DNA of 64,000 nucleotides from Phascolarctobacterium sp. (GTDB lineage: Bacteria; Bacillota; Negativicutes; Acidaminococcales; Acidaminococcaceae), in contig QAMT01000002.1 in the NCBI GenBank assembly GCA_003150755.1, positions 434,001 through 498,000 on the forward strand. The letters are read 5' to 3'. Shown piece after piece: positions 37,001 to 44,391 of this stretch (position 1 is its first letter; the number at the start of each line of letters is the position of its first letter). The notes under the pieces are model-generated. The model was given only the letters and a program-made list of their open reading frames with translations, was not told where the DNA came from and searched no databases. The position numbers and the translations under genes were made by a program.

Positions 37001-38196
37001 TCGCCGGTTGTTGCTGTTGCCGTGCCACCCTGTATAGCATCTTTAACATCTACTGTTATACCGCTTACAGTAATATCAGATGTTCCATTATCGTTACCAA
37101 TTTGTCTATCCGGATATAAAATCGCTTCAACAACGCCAGTTGCATCAACTGCTGCCGCTGCACCGCCGCCAATTACGCCAATGGCAACACCGTCATGAAC
37201 CCTTACATTAGTTGTACCGGTAACTTCACTTGCAGCTGTGCCGCCAATGGTGCTTACAGCCAAACCACCGCCGGTTACGGCAGCGGTTAAACCATCAATG
37301 GCGCCATTTGTAAAATCGACTTTAGAATTTATAGTAAGATTAGTATTGCCGTCTACGGTGCTTACAGCCTGGCCGCCAACAGCAATTGCGCCGCCGCCGT
37401 TAGCAAACGCTCCAACATTGGCACCGTTATTAACATTAGTGGTTACATCGCCTTTAAGAGTAGTTTTTACATCATGACCTTCATTTTGACCAGTTAAAGG
37501 CAGTTTAATAAAACTTACTTGTACTTCCATATTACCAAGACCAACTGCTGTACTTGCCCCAGTGCCGCCAATTAGATTGCCATTATTAATGTTTGTTGTA
37601 ATATTACCGGTTCTATCGGCACTTACTCCATCAACTGAAAATCCACCTATTGATAAATCACCACCAATCAAGCCAATTACAACTGAATTATTGGTTTCTG
37701 AACCAATAGATGAATTTATATTTCCATCTATTACTAATTTATCGTTTTTAACAGTATCAATATTTTGAATTTTTGTTATTATATCTTTTAAATCTTGGTT
37801 ACTTATAAAATTTTTCCCTAAGTCAACCATACTATCTAAGTCTCGGTCAAACTGACCTTCACCGCCAACAGCACCGGTAATAGGTACTTGACCTGCACCG
37901 TACACACCAATGGCTGCGCGTAAAGCATCCAACTTACCTTTATCTTCACCAACTGCTTTTTGATATGCTGCTAAGATTGCATCAACACTGGCATTAGTTT
38001 GAAGGTCAAGATTGCCTTGACCAATAACAAATTTGGCGCTGCCATTGTCAATAATAGTTTGGTCGGTAATTGTACCTTCAACCGGTTTACCATTTACACT
38101 CGCCGCAAAGGCGTCGGTGCTGTAAAAAATGCCCATTGTACTTGCAGCCAGTAATGAGCATAACACCTTTCTTTTTAAATCCGACTTGTTTTTCAT
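34054..38196 (-). CDS. Autotransporter (type Va) adhesin-like protein
   Basis: A 1380-residue precursor. An extended signal peptide (1-31, AFA cleavage) is followed by a roughly 1000-residue passenger. The passenger is rich in Gly, Thr, Asn and Val repeats such as VFGGGVA, GVIGGG and TNITVNGGT, as expected of a beta-helix. A C-terminal beta-barrel of about 280 residues begins near AVWAKYIHGNYD and ends in the outer-membrane signature YVNVEYSF with terminal Phe. The protein would secrete its passenger to the cell surface. There is no obvious protease triad, so an adhesin is likelier. A TATAAT-containing promoter lies near 38270-38290. Long repeats here make overlapping false reading frames abundant. 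Confidence 0.92.
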   Translation of the reverse strand: MKNKSDLKRKVLCSLLAASTMGIFYSTDAFAASVNGKPVEGTITDQTIIDNGSAKFVIGQGNLDLQTNASVDAILAAYQKAVGEDKGKLDALRAAIGVYGAGQVPITGAVGGEGQFDRDLDSMVDLGKNFISNQDLKDIITKIQNIDTVKNDKLVIDGNINSSIGSETNNSVVIGLIGGDLSIGGFSVDGVSADRTGNITTNINNGNLIGGTGASTAVGLGNMEVQVSFIKLPLTGQNEGHDVKTTLKGDVTTNVNNGANVGAFANGGGAIAVGGQAVSTVDGNTNLTINSKVDFTNGAIDGLTAAVTGGGLAVSTIGGTAASEVTGTTNVRVHDGVAIGVIGGGAAAAVDATGVVEAILYPDRQIGNDNGTSDITVSGITVDVKDAIQGGTATATTGDTNITLTGDTTALGVVGGGITAASHTYTWKNDDTNKEAGLTEDNINDAYGSSTATATTGKATIVVNLESEVDPGKVAGNIGGALSSVISAVKGGNLEDIKLSGIAGQGGAVGVFGGGVAFGQGSMRATIDGEGEGAYAAATNEAGADIYLLNGYAAGVFGGGAAGTLNNAKAETNTGAVNTYIGKDMNAVGVFGGGFALSMEGGIGEDGYKGSTNGTLASSNVDSNNIVVEGNVDGIYGGGMAVGNSMLTTAQNGKDAATHVGTTNITVNGGTIDRLQLISIMEASKNDNEDGYVQWNSLGVNASMAMTDLRGITDNTSIAAGGMALGMTGSDTVDVANITINGGTVTSDILGGGIAVDNAQTGSGAHVGESTITVNGTTVGGSIYAGGAVNGSTPVKAYEAYDGKPNDDGKVVGWTTDRTSSTVDNATVVLNGATVEGEISGEGYQLTTEYKDNNFNPFYNNNSLSYTKDVYDSVTGESTLVLEGSNTLKPLAEDGDYTSTSKIHSFTNIKVTADSVTVLDSSIEAGNENALIDANGTTITVADGAKLDVSNLTPNANNVYKVVSSVDDDDTLWTNDALVYDRTETYANAETAEGNYKISYKNLEDLSAEEKTDAVNDFVDSLGEGGENLTGVAESVINGRLGENPGAKEFFSDYTTGNGTSRDLGAMAMIGEAAGVTAGTISVAGDMADNSVLRLSFTQDDITGEPTVNEDGAVWAKYIHGNYDLDGMASSFGSIDSSNDFDGVTVGVDFAKKGKVQSGIAFSYGDGDSHGMGINNDYDMWGVTLYGNVKNDDSNVIADIGFSESDNELSGMAMGKKIKADRDVSVFTVGVRAEKLYTNGNTQIVPYTGLRYYNVDPDSYTAYYNGQKFGEYDAERQNIWTLPVGVSLRNETVTDSGWRITPKADVAYIWAFGDTDNSVDLNVAGGVSTLDYTVMDSGSWLGALGIEAGKDDWCFGVGYSYQKGSHAEADKWYVNVEYSF

Positions 38197-38402
38197 CTTT
38201 CATACTCCTTTGTTCTTTTCTCGGCAGTATCAAGAGTGCTAAAAAAGCCACGCTTTTTGAACACTGTCGGTATATACTTATATTATACTATACCTTTACC
38301 CCCCCACAAGACGTTCTTTGTTTTAAGTAATCCTTTTCTTTTGCCCCTTCGCATTTATGTACTGCTGCACCACACGTATGTGTGGGGATTAAATGGTAAA
38401 AA
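38197..38402 (-). promoter_or_regulatory. Autotransporter promoter region with palindrome
   Basis: The minus-strand leader contains overlapping TATA-like boxes (near 38271-38290). A palindrome CCACAC-GTAT-GTGTGG lies at about 38371-38386, a candidate operator. The rest is unremarkable. Confidence 0.4.
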
Positions 38403-38437
38403 AATAGGCAGAAGCATAGCTTCTGCCTATTTTTTGT
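38403..38437. terminator. Bidirectional terminator after the MerR gene
   Basis: AATAGGCAGAAGC and GCTTCTGCCTATT arms (38403-38431) with long T-runs on both strands. Confidence 0.9.
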
Positions 38438-38478
38438 AAAATTTTTTAATATTTTTGCCTTACAAGGCTTTGTTATTT

Positions 38479-38949
38479 TTAATTCATTTCACTTTCACGC
38501 GCATGGATGAGTTTTAATCTGCGGCGGGCTGGGCGCAAATCTTCGGGCACTTCTTCTTCCGTCATGTTGCGCGGCACGGAGGTCGTCCCGCATTCTGCGG
38601 CGGTGGTGTAATACCATTTTTTATAATCCAAAATCTCCAGCGTTTCGTTAAGCTTTTGTATCTGCTCTTTTACGGTTTCGCGCTGTTTTAAAATCATTTG
38701 CAGGCGGTCTTTAATTGTGCTGTCACCTGCCATGGCCAGCTCTATAAATTTTTTAATGTCCTTAATGGACATGCCGGTATTTTTTAAGCAGTCGATAATC
38801 AAAAGCCATTCGTAGTCGCTTTCCTTAAACATGCGGATGCCGCTGTCGCTGCGCTCTACAAAGGGCAAAAGTCCTTCGCGGTCGTAATAACGCAGGGCAG
38901 AAGGCGTGGTATTCAAAAGTTTTGCCATTTCACCGACGGTGTAAAACAT
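38479..38949 (-). CDS. MerR-family transcriptional regulator (AdhR/NmlR-like)
   Basis: A 156-residue regulator. The N-terminal winged helix is YTVGEMAKLLNTTPSALRYY, split at residues 3-22. The dimerisation coiled coil spans about 80-112. There is no conserved metal-binding cysteine cluster. Cys119 is the only cysteine in the tail (Cys54 is in the domain core), which could fit aldehyde or electrophile sensing as in AdhR/NmlR relatives. It is divergent from a four-gene operon whose promoter has the 19-bp spacer that MerR proteins act on, making that operon a confident target. Confidence 0.9.
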   Translation of the reverse strand: MFYTVGEMAKLLNTTPSALRYYDREGLLPFVERSDSGIRMFKESDYEWLLIIDCLKNTGMSIKDIKKFIELAMAGDSTIKDRLQMILKQRETVKEQIQKLNETLEILDYKKWYYTTAAECGTTSVPRNMTEEEVPEDLRPARRRLKLIHARESEMN

Positions 38950-38986
38950 TTTTTATGCCTCCTTCAAAAAGTTCACAATTTTGCCA

Positions 38987-39017
38987 TTGACTTAAACTTA
39001 ACTTTAACTTCTATAAT
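38987..39017 (+). promoter_or_regulatory. MerR-type promoter with 19-bp spacer
   Basis: TTGACT (38987-38992), a 19-bp spacer and TATAAT (39012-39017). The spacer holds the dyad TTAAA/TTTAA, and ACTTAAACTTA occurs both here (38990) and again at 39020, so two operator half-arrays may be present. It closely resembles operators known for AdhR-type MerR regulators. Confidence 0.75.
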
Positions 39018-39104
39018 TTACTTAAACTTACAGTTTGATTATAACACATCAGTAAATTTTGGCAAGTATTTTTAAATCCCGCCTTAGCGGAAAGGAGTAA
39101 AACC

Positions 39105-39584
39105 ATGAAGAACCTTTTTAAAACACTGGCGCTTACGGCAGCGTTAAGCGCGCTTAGCCTTACGGCGATGGCGGCAGAGCCTGCGCTGCACCAGACTGTA
39201 ACAAACCCGCAGGCGCTTGCGGTGCAATCTGCCGGGACGGAGAATTTTACCGGCGAGGTTGTGATGGCTGTAATTTACGGGCCGCAGGCGCCTTCTAAAA
39301 GCTATGCCGCCACAGTAACTTTTGCCCCGGGCGCACGCACTTACTGGCATGTACACGAAATGGGACAGACGCTTATTGTGACCGGCGGCATTGGCTACAC
39401 GCAGGAATGGGGCAAAGCCCCCGTTATGCTTAAGCCGGGCGACATTGTGCGCTGCCCGCCGGGCGTAAAGCACTGGCACGGCGCTGCGCCGCACAGCAGC
39501 ATGACGCACCTTGCGCTTTCGGAAGCGGGCGGCACTGTAACCTGGCTGGAAGAAGTGAGCGCAAAAGATTACCCCAGCGAGTAA
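39105..39584 (+). CDS. Exported cupin-domain protein
   Basis: A 159-residue precursor with a Sec signal peptide (1-23, AMA cleavage). The cupin metal ligands are visible as TYWHVHEMGQT (about 78-88) and PGVKHWHGAAP (about 121-131). It is a paralogue of the cupin at 15455. It is the first gene of the MerR-controlled operon, with the next gene 12 bp downstream. Start ATG 39105 follows AAAGGAG. Substrate unknown. Confidence 0.9.
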   Translation: MKNLFKTLALTAALSALSLTAMAAEPALHQTVTNPQALAVQSAGTENFTGEVVMAVIYGPQAPSKSYAATVTFAPGARTYWHVHEMGQTLIVTGGIGYTQEWGKAPVMLKPGDIVRCPPGVKHWHGAAPHSSMTHLALSEAGGTVTWLEEVSAKDYPSE

Positions 39585-39596
39585 GGAGGATGCAGG

Positions 39597-40292
39597 ATGA
39601 AAAAGAAGTACCTGGCAATTTTAACGGCGCTGATGCTGACGGCAGGCATCGGCACGGGCGCGCAGGCGGCAGAGCTCAAAGCGCTGAGCACGCAGCAGGC
39701 CAACATTGTAACGGTGGCCGCGTTTATGGCCAAAGGCGATTTGACGCACCTTAAAACGGCGCTTGCTACTGCGCTTGATAACGGCATGACGGTCAACGAA
39801 GCCAAAGAAGTTTTGGTGCATCTTTACGCTTACACAGGTTTTCCGCGCAGTTTAAACGCACTCAGTACGCTTAACGCACTTGTTGAAGAACGCAAGGCCG
39901 CAGGCATTAAAGATGTTTTAGGGCCGGACGCAACGCCGCTTGACCCTTCTGTAAACCGTCTTGCCGCGGGGACCAGAATCCAGACAGAAATTTCCGGCCG
40001 CGTTGTTACCAACGATTTTGCCCCTATCATCAACACTTTTTTGCGCGAGCATTTATTTTATGATATTTTTGCCCGCGATGTTTTGACCTGGCAGGAGCGC
40101 GAGCTGGCAACCGTCGGCGCGCTGGCGGGTATTGGCAATGTCAACCCGCAGCTTACTTCGCATTTCCGCGCAGCGATGAACACGGGCCTTACGCCGCAGC
40201 AGCTTGAAGAAGCAGTTACCGTTTTAAATGACACTGTAAGCAGCGAAACCGGCAGCAATGCCAGGGCTGTTTTAAACAATGTTTTAAAATAA
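39597..40292 (+). CDS. Exported carboxymuconolactone-decarboxylase-like protein
   Basis: A 231-residue precursor with signal peptide 1-23 (AQA cleavage). Two CMD-type helical repeats follow, at about 30-105 (TVAAFMAKGDLTHLKTALATAL then YAYTGFPRSLNAL) and about 150-230 (RELATVGALAGIG then SHFRAAMNTGL). No CxxC motif is present. It is a paralogue of the protein at 14567 but shorter. It lies between the cupin and two hydrolases in one operon. Periplasmic, function unproven. The shared pathway with the cupin is inferred from repeated co-occurrence. Confidence 0.85.
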   Translation: MKKKYLAILTALMLTAGIGTGAQAAELKALSTQQANIVTVAAFMAKGDLTHLKTALATALDNGMTVNEAKEVLVHLYAYTGFPRSLNALSTLNALVEERKAAGIKDVLGPDATPLDPSVNRLAAGTRIQTEISGRVVTNDFAPIINTFLREHLFYDIFARDVLTWQERELATVGALAGIGNVNPQLTSHFRAAMNTGLTPQQLEEAVTVLNDTVSSETGSNARAVLNNVLK

Positions 40293-40316
40293 ACAAATTA
40301 AGAAAGAAGGATTATT

Positions 40317-41387
40317 ATGAAATTACGTAAACGTTTACTCACCGCAGGACTTATCATGGCACTTGGCATTACTTCCGCAGGCTTTGCCGCAGAATCGCAG
40401 AACTCTAATCCTTGGGGTTTGGTTTATAAAAATGCCATTACCAAAAATGTTGAAGGCCAGGTTAATATCCACCCGGTAAGCTACAAGCTGAACGGTCTGA
40501 AAATTGCCGCCAATGTTTACACCCCAGCAGGCTATAACCCGGCGCAGAAATACCCGGCCATTGTTGTTGCGCACCCCAACGGCGGCGTTAAAGAGCAGGT
40601 TGCAGGGCTTTATGCGCAGCGCCTGGCAGAGCTTGGCTACATTACCATTACGGCTGACGCAGCTTACCAGGGCGCAAGCGAGGGCGAACCGCGCCACACC
40701 GATAAACCTTTTTACCGTACCGAAGATATTCACGGCATGGCCGATTACATTATGCAGTACCCCGGCGTTGACCCCGACCGCATGGGCGTGCTTGGCATCT
40801 GCGGCGGCGGCGGTTATACCCTTAACGCAGCCAAATCTGATAAACGCTTTAAAGCAGTTGCAACTTTAAGCATGTTCAACAGCGGCGAAGTAAGGCGCAA
40901 CGGCTACATCAACAGCCAGCTTGACACCGTTGCCCAGCGCCTGAAAGAAGCATCTGACGCACGCGCCAACGAAATTTTAAAAGGCGAATACGCTATCAGC
41001 GGCAATGTTGATTTTGACGCGCTGACTGACGAAGCCATTGCCAAAATCCCGACTGACCTGTACCGCGAAGGCATGATGTATTACGGCAGGACGCACCGTC
41101 ATCCCAATTCTACCTTTGCTTACACCACCAGCAGCCTGATGGATTTGATGACCTGGGACGCAACCGACCAGATTGAACTTATCGACCAGCCGCTGCTTTT
41201 GATGGCAGGCAGCAAGGCAGATTCGCTGTATATGTCGCAGGAAGCCTTTGAAAAAGCAACCGGCACCAAGGATAAGGAGCTGTTCCTCGTTGAAGGCGCA
41301 ACCCATATCCAGACTTATTATGTGCCGGAATACGTTGACCAGTTTGTTGCCAAATTGCAGGACTTTTACGGCAAACACCTTAAATAA
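40317..41387 (+). CDS. Exported alpha/beta hydrolase (YcjY/dienelactone-hydrolase-like)
   Basis: A 356-residue precursor with signal peptide 1-24 (GFA-AES). The hydrolase fold is seen from the strand before AHPNGG (about 84-89), through the nucleophile elbow GICGGGGY (about 162-169), to the final His in EGATHIQ (about 328). The nucleophile is Cys rather than Ser, as in dienelactone hydrolase and the YcjY group. It is the third gene of the MerR-controlled operon and has a good ribosome site (GAAAGAAGG). Substrate unknown; an ester or lactone in the periplasm is plausible. Confidence 0.88.
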   Translation: MKLRKRLLTAGLIMALGITSAGFAAESQNSNPWGLVYKNAITKNVEGQVNIHPVSYKLNGLKIAANVYTPAGYNPAQKYPAIVVAHPNGGVKEQVAGLYAQRLAELGYITITADAAYQGASEGEPRHTDKPFYRTEDIHGMADYIMQYPGVDPDRMGVLGICGGGGYTLNAAKSDKRFKAVATLSMFNSGEVRRNGYINSQLDTVAQRLKEASDARANEILKGEYAISGNVDFDALTDEAIAKIPTDLYREGMMYYGRTHRHPNSTFAYTTSSLMDLMTWDATDQIELIDQPLLLMAGSKADSLYMSQEAFEKATGTKDKELFLVEGATHIQTYYVPEYVDQFVAKLQDFYGKHLK

Positions 41388-41407
41388 TTTCAGAAAGGCT
41401 TATAACC

Positions 41408-42487
41408 ATGCAAAATAAAATCAGCAAAACACTTGCAGCGGCGATGCTTGCCGTTATGGTTTGCGGCAGCGCCCACGCCTTTGAAAAGCCGGTGCTGCTG
41501 GAGGACCAGGGCAGCTTTTTTGCAGGCGGAACGGTAGTTACCGCGCCCGGCAGCTTTGATTACACTAACCCGCTGAACCCCGCCGGGCAAACCCTGCACG
41601 GCGACCACGCTTATGTGTTTTACCAAAAGCCGGTTGGCGCGCACAAGCTGCCGCTGGTATTCCTGCACGGAGCGGGGCAATCCAAAAAGACGTGGGAAAC
41701 CACTCCGGACGGGCGCGACGGTTTTCAGAACATCTTTTTGGAACGCGGCTTTGCCACCTACCTTATCGACCAGCCGCGCCGCGGTGACGCAGGGCAAAGC
41801 ACGGTTAACGGCACAATCAACGCCGTGCCGAGCGACCAGTTCTGGTTTACTAACTTCCGCGCCGGCAATGCGCCTGACTTTTTTGACGGCGTGCAGTTCA
41901 GCCGCGACCCGGAAGCGCTGAACCAGTATTACCGCCAGCTTACGCCCGACACCGCCAAATATGACGCTAAAGTTGTGGCAGACGCAGTCAGCGCGGTAAT
42001 GGACAAAACCGGCGACGCTGTGCTTATCACCCACTCGCAGGGCGGCGGCACCGGCTGGCTGGCAGCAATCAAAAATCCGCACGTTAAAGCGGTAATATCA
42101 TTTGAACCCGGCAGCGCCTTTGTCTTTCCCGAAGGTGAAGCGCCGCAGCCGCTTAAAACCAGCAGCCCCTTTGGTCCGCTTACGGCGGATGCAGTTACCG
42201 GCGCAGAATTTGACAGGCTGACCAGAATACCTATCGTTATTTACTACGGCGACAACATTGCCGATAGTTATACCGATGAATGGAACAAAGATTCCTGGCG
42301 CATCCGCCTGGATATGGCGCGAAAATTTGCGGCGGCTATCAACGCCCGCGGCGGGGACTGCACTGTGGTGCACCTGCCGGACATCGGCGTTAAAGGCAAC
42401 ACGCATTTTCCGTTCAGCGATTTGAACAATAAACAAATTGCAGATTTAACGGCAGACTGGCTGCACGAAAAAGGTTTGGATAAGTAA
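41408..42487 (+). CDS. Exported alpha/beta hydrolase, Ser nucleophile
   Basis: A 359-residue precursor. The signal peptide runs 1-24 (AHA cleavage). HGAGQS is the oxyanion segment (about 83-88), THSQGGG the nucleophile elbow with Ser near residue 205, and GNTHFPFSD carries the probable catalytic His near 337. It resembles a secreted esterase family found with cupin and CMD genes. It is the last gene of the MerR operon and a terminator follows 12 bp after the stop. Together with the Cys-type hydrolase it suggests two-step processing of an ester-like compound outside the cytoplasm. Confidence 0.85.
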   Translation: MQNKISKTLAAAMLAVMVCGSAHAFEKPVLLEDQGSFFAGGTVVTAPGSFDYTNPLNPAGQTLHGDHAYVFYQKPVGAHKLPLVFLHGAGQSKKTWETTPDGRDGFQNIFLERGFATYLIDQPRRGDAGQSTVNGTINAVPSDQFWFTNFRAGNAPDFFDGVQFSRDPEALNQYYRQLTPDTAKYDAKVVADAVSAVMDKTGDAVLITHSQGGGTGWLAAIKNPHVKAVISFEPGSAFVFPEGEAPQPLKTSSPFGPLTADAVTGAEFDRLTRIPIVIYYGDNIADSYTDEWNKDSWRIRLDMARKFAAAINARGGDCTVVHLPDIGVKGNTHFPFSDLNNKQIADLTADWLHEKGLDK

Positions 42488-42498
42488 AAATAACCATA

Positions 42499-42533
42499 AA
42501 AAAGAACGCACACCAAAAGTGTGCGTTCTTTTT
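42499..42533. terminator. Bidirectional terminator
   Basis: AAAGAACGCACAC and GTGTGCGTTCTTT arms (42501-42531) with flanking A- and T-runs, between the hydrolase operon and dnaB. Confidence 0.9.
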
Positions 42534-42581
42534 TGCCTTGCGGCTAATCTGTGATAGTGCCCGCCAGGGGCTAAGTTTCTG

Positions 42582-43934
42582 CTATTCCCTTTTAGCCAGG
42601 CTGACAAACCTGGTGTACTGTTTATGGAAGAACAGGTTAATTGTGCCTACCGGGCCGTTGCGGTGCTTGGCGACGATAAGCTCGGTGATGTTTTTGTTTT
42701 CCGTTTCCGGGTTATAGTAATCCTCGCGGTAAAGGAACATTACAATATCGGCGTCCTGCTCGAGAGAGCCGGATTCGCGCAAGTCCGAAAGCATCGGGCG
42801 TTTTACCTGGCGCGATTCTACGCTGCGGCTTAACTGAGACAGTGCAATTATCGGCACATCAAGCTCGCGCGCCAGCGCTTTAAGCGAGCGGCTGATTTCG
42901 GAAACCTCCTGCTGGCGGTCGCCGCTGCTGTTGCGTTTGCCGCTGCCCTGCATCAGTTGCAAGTAATCGACAACGATTAAGTCAAGCCCATGTTCTGCCT
43001 TTAAACGGCGGGCACGGCTGCGCATTTCCATCGCCGTAATACCGGCGGTATCGTCAATATAAATCTGCGCCGCGCTGAGCGCATCAGCCGTCTGTATCAG
43101 CTTAATCCAGTCCTCGTCCTGCAATTCGCCAATGCGCAGGCGCTGCGAATCTATGCTGGCTTCGGCGCAAAGCATACGCTGCACAAGCTGCTCTTTGCTC
43201 ATTTCCAGGCTGAAAAAGGCTACTACTTTCTGCTTGCCGTCCGTCTGCCTGCCGCTGCGGATAGCCACATTCTGCACAATGTTCAGCGACAGCGCCGTTT
43301 TACCCATGGAAGGGCGCGCCGCCAGAATGATAAAATCACTGCCGTGCAGGCCGCTTGTAAGGTTGTCAAAATCAACAAAGCCTGTCGGCAGGCCGGTTAA
43401 GCCGTTTTTATTGTTCATCAGTGCTTCAATATCGCGGAACGAATCCATAACGATATTGTTGATGGGCACAAAGTCCGTATCCTTTTTGCGGTTGGAAATA
43501 TCAAGTATCTTTTTTTCGGCAGAGTCGATAATGTCGCTGACGTCCTCGCTGCCCTCGTAGCCCATTTCGGCTATTTCGGTTGCAGAACGCACCAGCTGGC
43601 GCAGGATGGATTTTTCCTCGACGATGCCTGCGTGGTAGACGACGTTGGCCGCTGTCGGCACGGCGTTGGCAAGCGACGTAACGTAGGCGATGCCGCCGAT
43701 GTCCTCCAGTTTGCCGTTTTTCTTCAGCACTTCCGTCACTGTTACCAGGTCAACCGCTTCGTTGCGGTTGTACAGCTCCAGCATGGCGTTAAAGATAACC
43801 TTGTGCGCCTCGCGGTAAAAATCCTCGGCACGCAGCTTTTCCATTACCTTGGCAATGGCCTCGCGCTCCAAAAGCATAGCGCCAAGCACGGCCTGCTCTG
43901 CCTCTATATTTTGCGGTGGTACTCTGTCAATCAT
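42582..43934 (-). CDS. dnaB: Replicative DNA helicase DnaB
   Basis: A 450-residue hexameric helicase that unwinds DNA at the replication fork. The N-terminal primase-interacting domain begins PPQNIEAEQAVLGAML (5-20). The RecA-like motor has Walker A ARPSMGKTA (about 203-211), Walker B LIVVDYLQLM (about 316-325) and the final motif LIVAKHRNGPVGT (about 420-432). No intein is present and length is normal. It lies 10 bp downstream of rplI in the conserved yybS-gdpP-rplI-dnaB order of Firmicutes. Confidence 0.97.
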   Translation of the reverse strand: MIDRVPPQNIEAEQAVLGAMLLEREAIAKVMEKLRAEDFYREAHKVIFNAMLELYNRNEAVDLVTVTEVLKKNGKLEDIGGIAYVTSLANAVPTAANVVYHAGIVEEKSILRQLVRSATEIAEMGYEGSEDVSDIIDSAEKKILDISNRKKDTDFVPINNIVMDSFRDIEALMNNKNGLTGLPTGFVDFDNLTSGLHGSDFIILAARPSMGKTALSLNIVQNVAIRSGRQTDGKQKVVAFFSLEMSKEQLVQRMLCAEASIDSQRLRIGELQDEDWIKLIQTADALSAAQIYIDDTAGITAMEMRSRARRLKAEHGLDLIVVDYLQLMQGSGKRNSSGDRQQEVSEISRSLKALARELDVPIIALSQLSRSVESRQVKRPMLSDLRESGSLEQDADIVMFLYREDYYNPETENKNITELIVAKHRNGPVGTINLFFHKQYTRFVSLAKRE

Positions 43935-43944
43935 GGCGTGCGCC

Positions 43945-44391
43945 TTATTCTGCCGCTACGGTTACGGCAAACTCGGCAGAAATTTCCGGGTGCAGTTTGG
44001 CAACCGCAGTATATTCGCCCACGCCCTTAACGGCAGATTTCAGTTCTACCTTGCGGCGGTCAATATCAAGTTTAGTCTGTTCAATAAGTGCTTCGGCAAC
44101 ATCCTTGCTGGTTACGCTGCCGAACATTTTGCCGTTTTCGCCCACGCGCACTTTAACAACAACATGTACTTTTTTAAGCTGCGCTGCCAGCATAACGGCT
44201 TCGTCCTTGCGCTGTGCTGCGCGGTGCGCCTGCGTTGCCTGGTCTTTTTTGGCCTGGTTCAAGTTAGCTGCGTTGGCTTCTTTAGCCATTTTGCGCGGCA
44301 GCAGGTAGTTGCGGCCGTAGCCTTCTGCGGTTTCTACAATGTCACCTTTTTTACCTAAATTTTTAATGTCCTGCAACAGAATCACTTTCAT
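43945..44391 (-). CDS. rplI: 50S ribosomal protein L9
   Basis: A 148-residue protein of the large ribosomal subunit. The N-terminal rRNA-binding domain is MKVILLQDIKNLGKKG then VETAEGYGRNYLLPR (about 21-35). The connecting helix and the C-terminal domain (GKMFGSVTSKDVAEAL near 82-97) complete the canonical length. Its start overlaps the end of gdpP by 29 bp, indicating coupled translation. Confidence 0.97.
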   Translation of the reverse strand: MKVILLQDIKNLGKKGDIVETAEGYGRNYLLPRKMAKEANAANLNQAKKDQATQAHRAAQRKDEAVMLAAQLKKVHVVVKVRVGENGKMFGSVTSKDVAEALIEQTKLDIDRRKVELKSAVKGVGEYTAVAKLHPEISAEFAVTVAAE

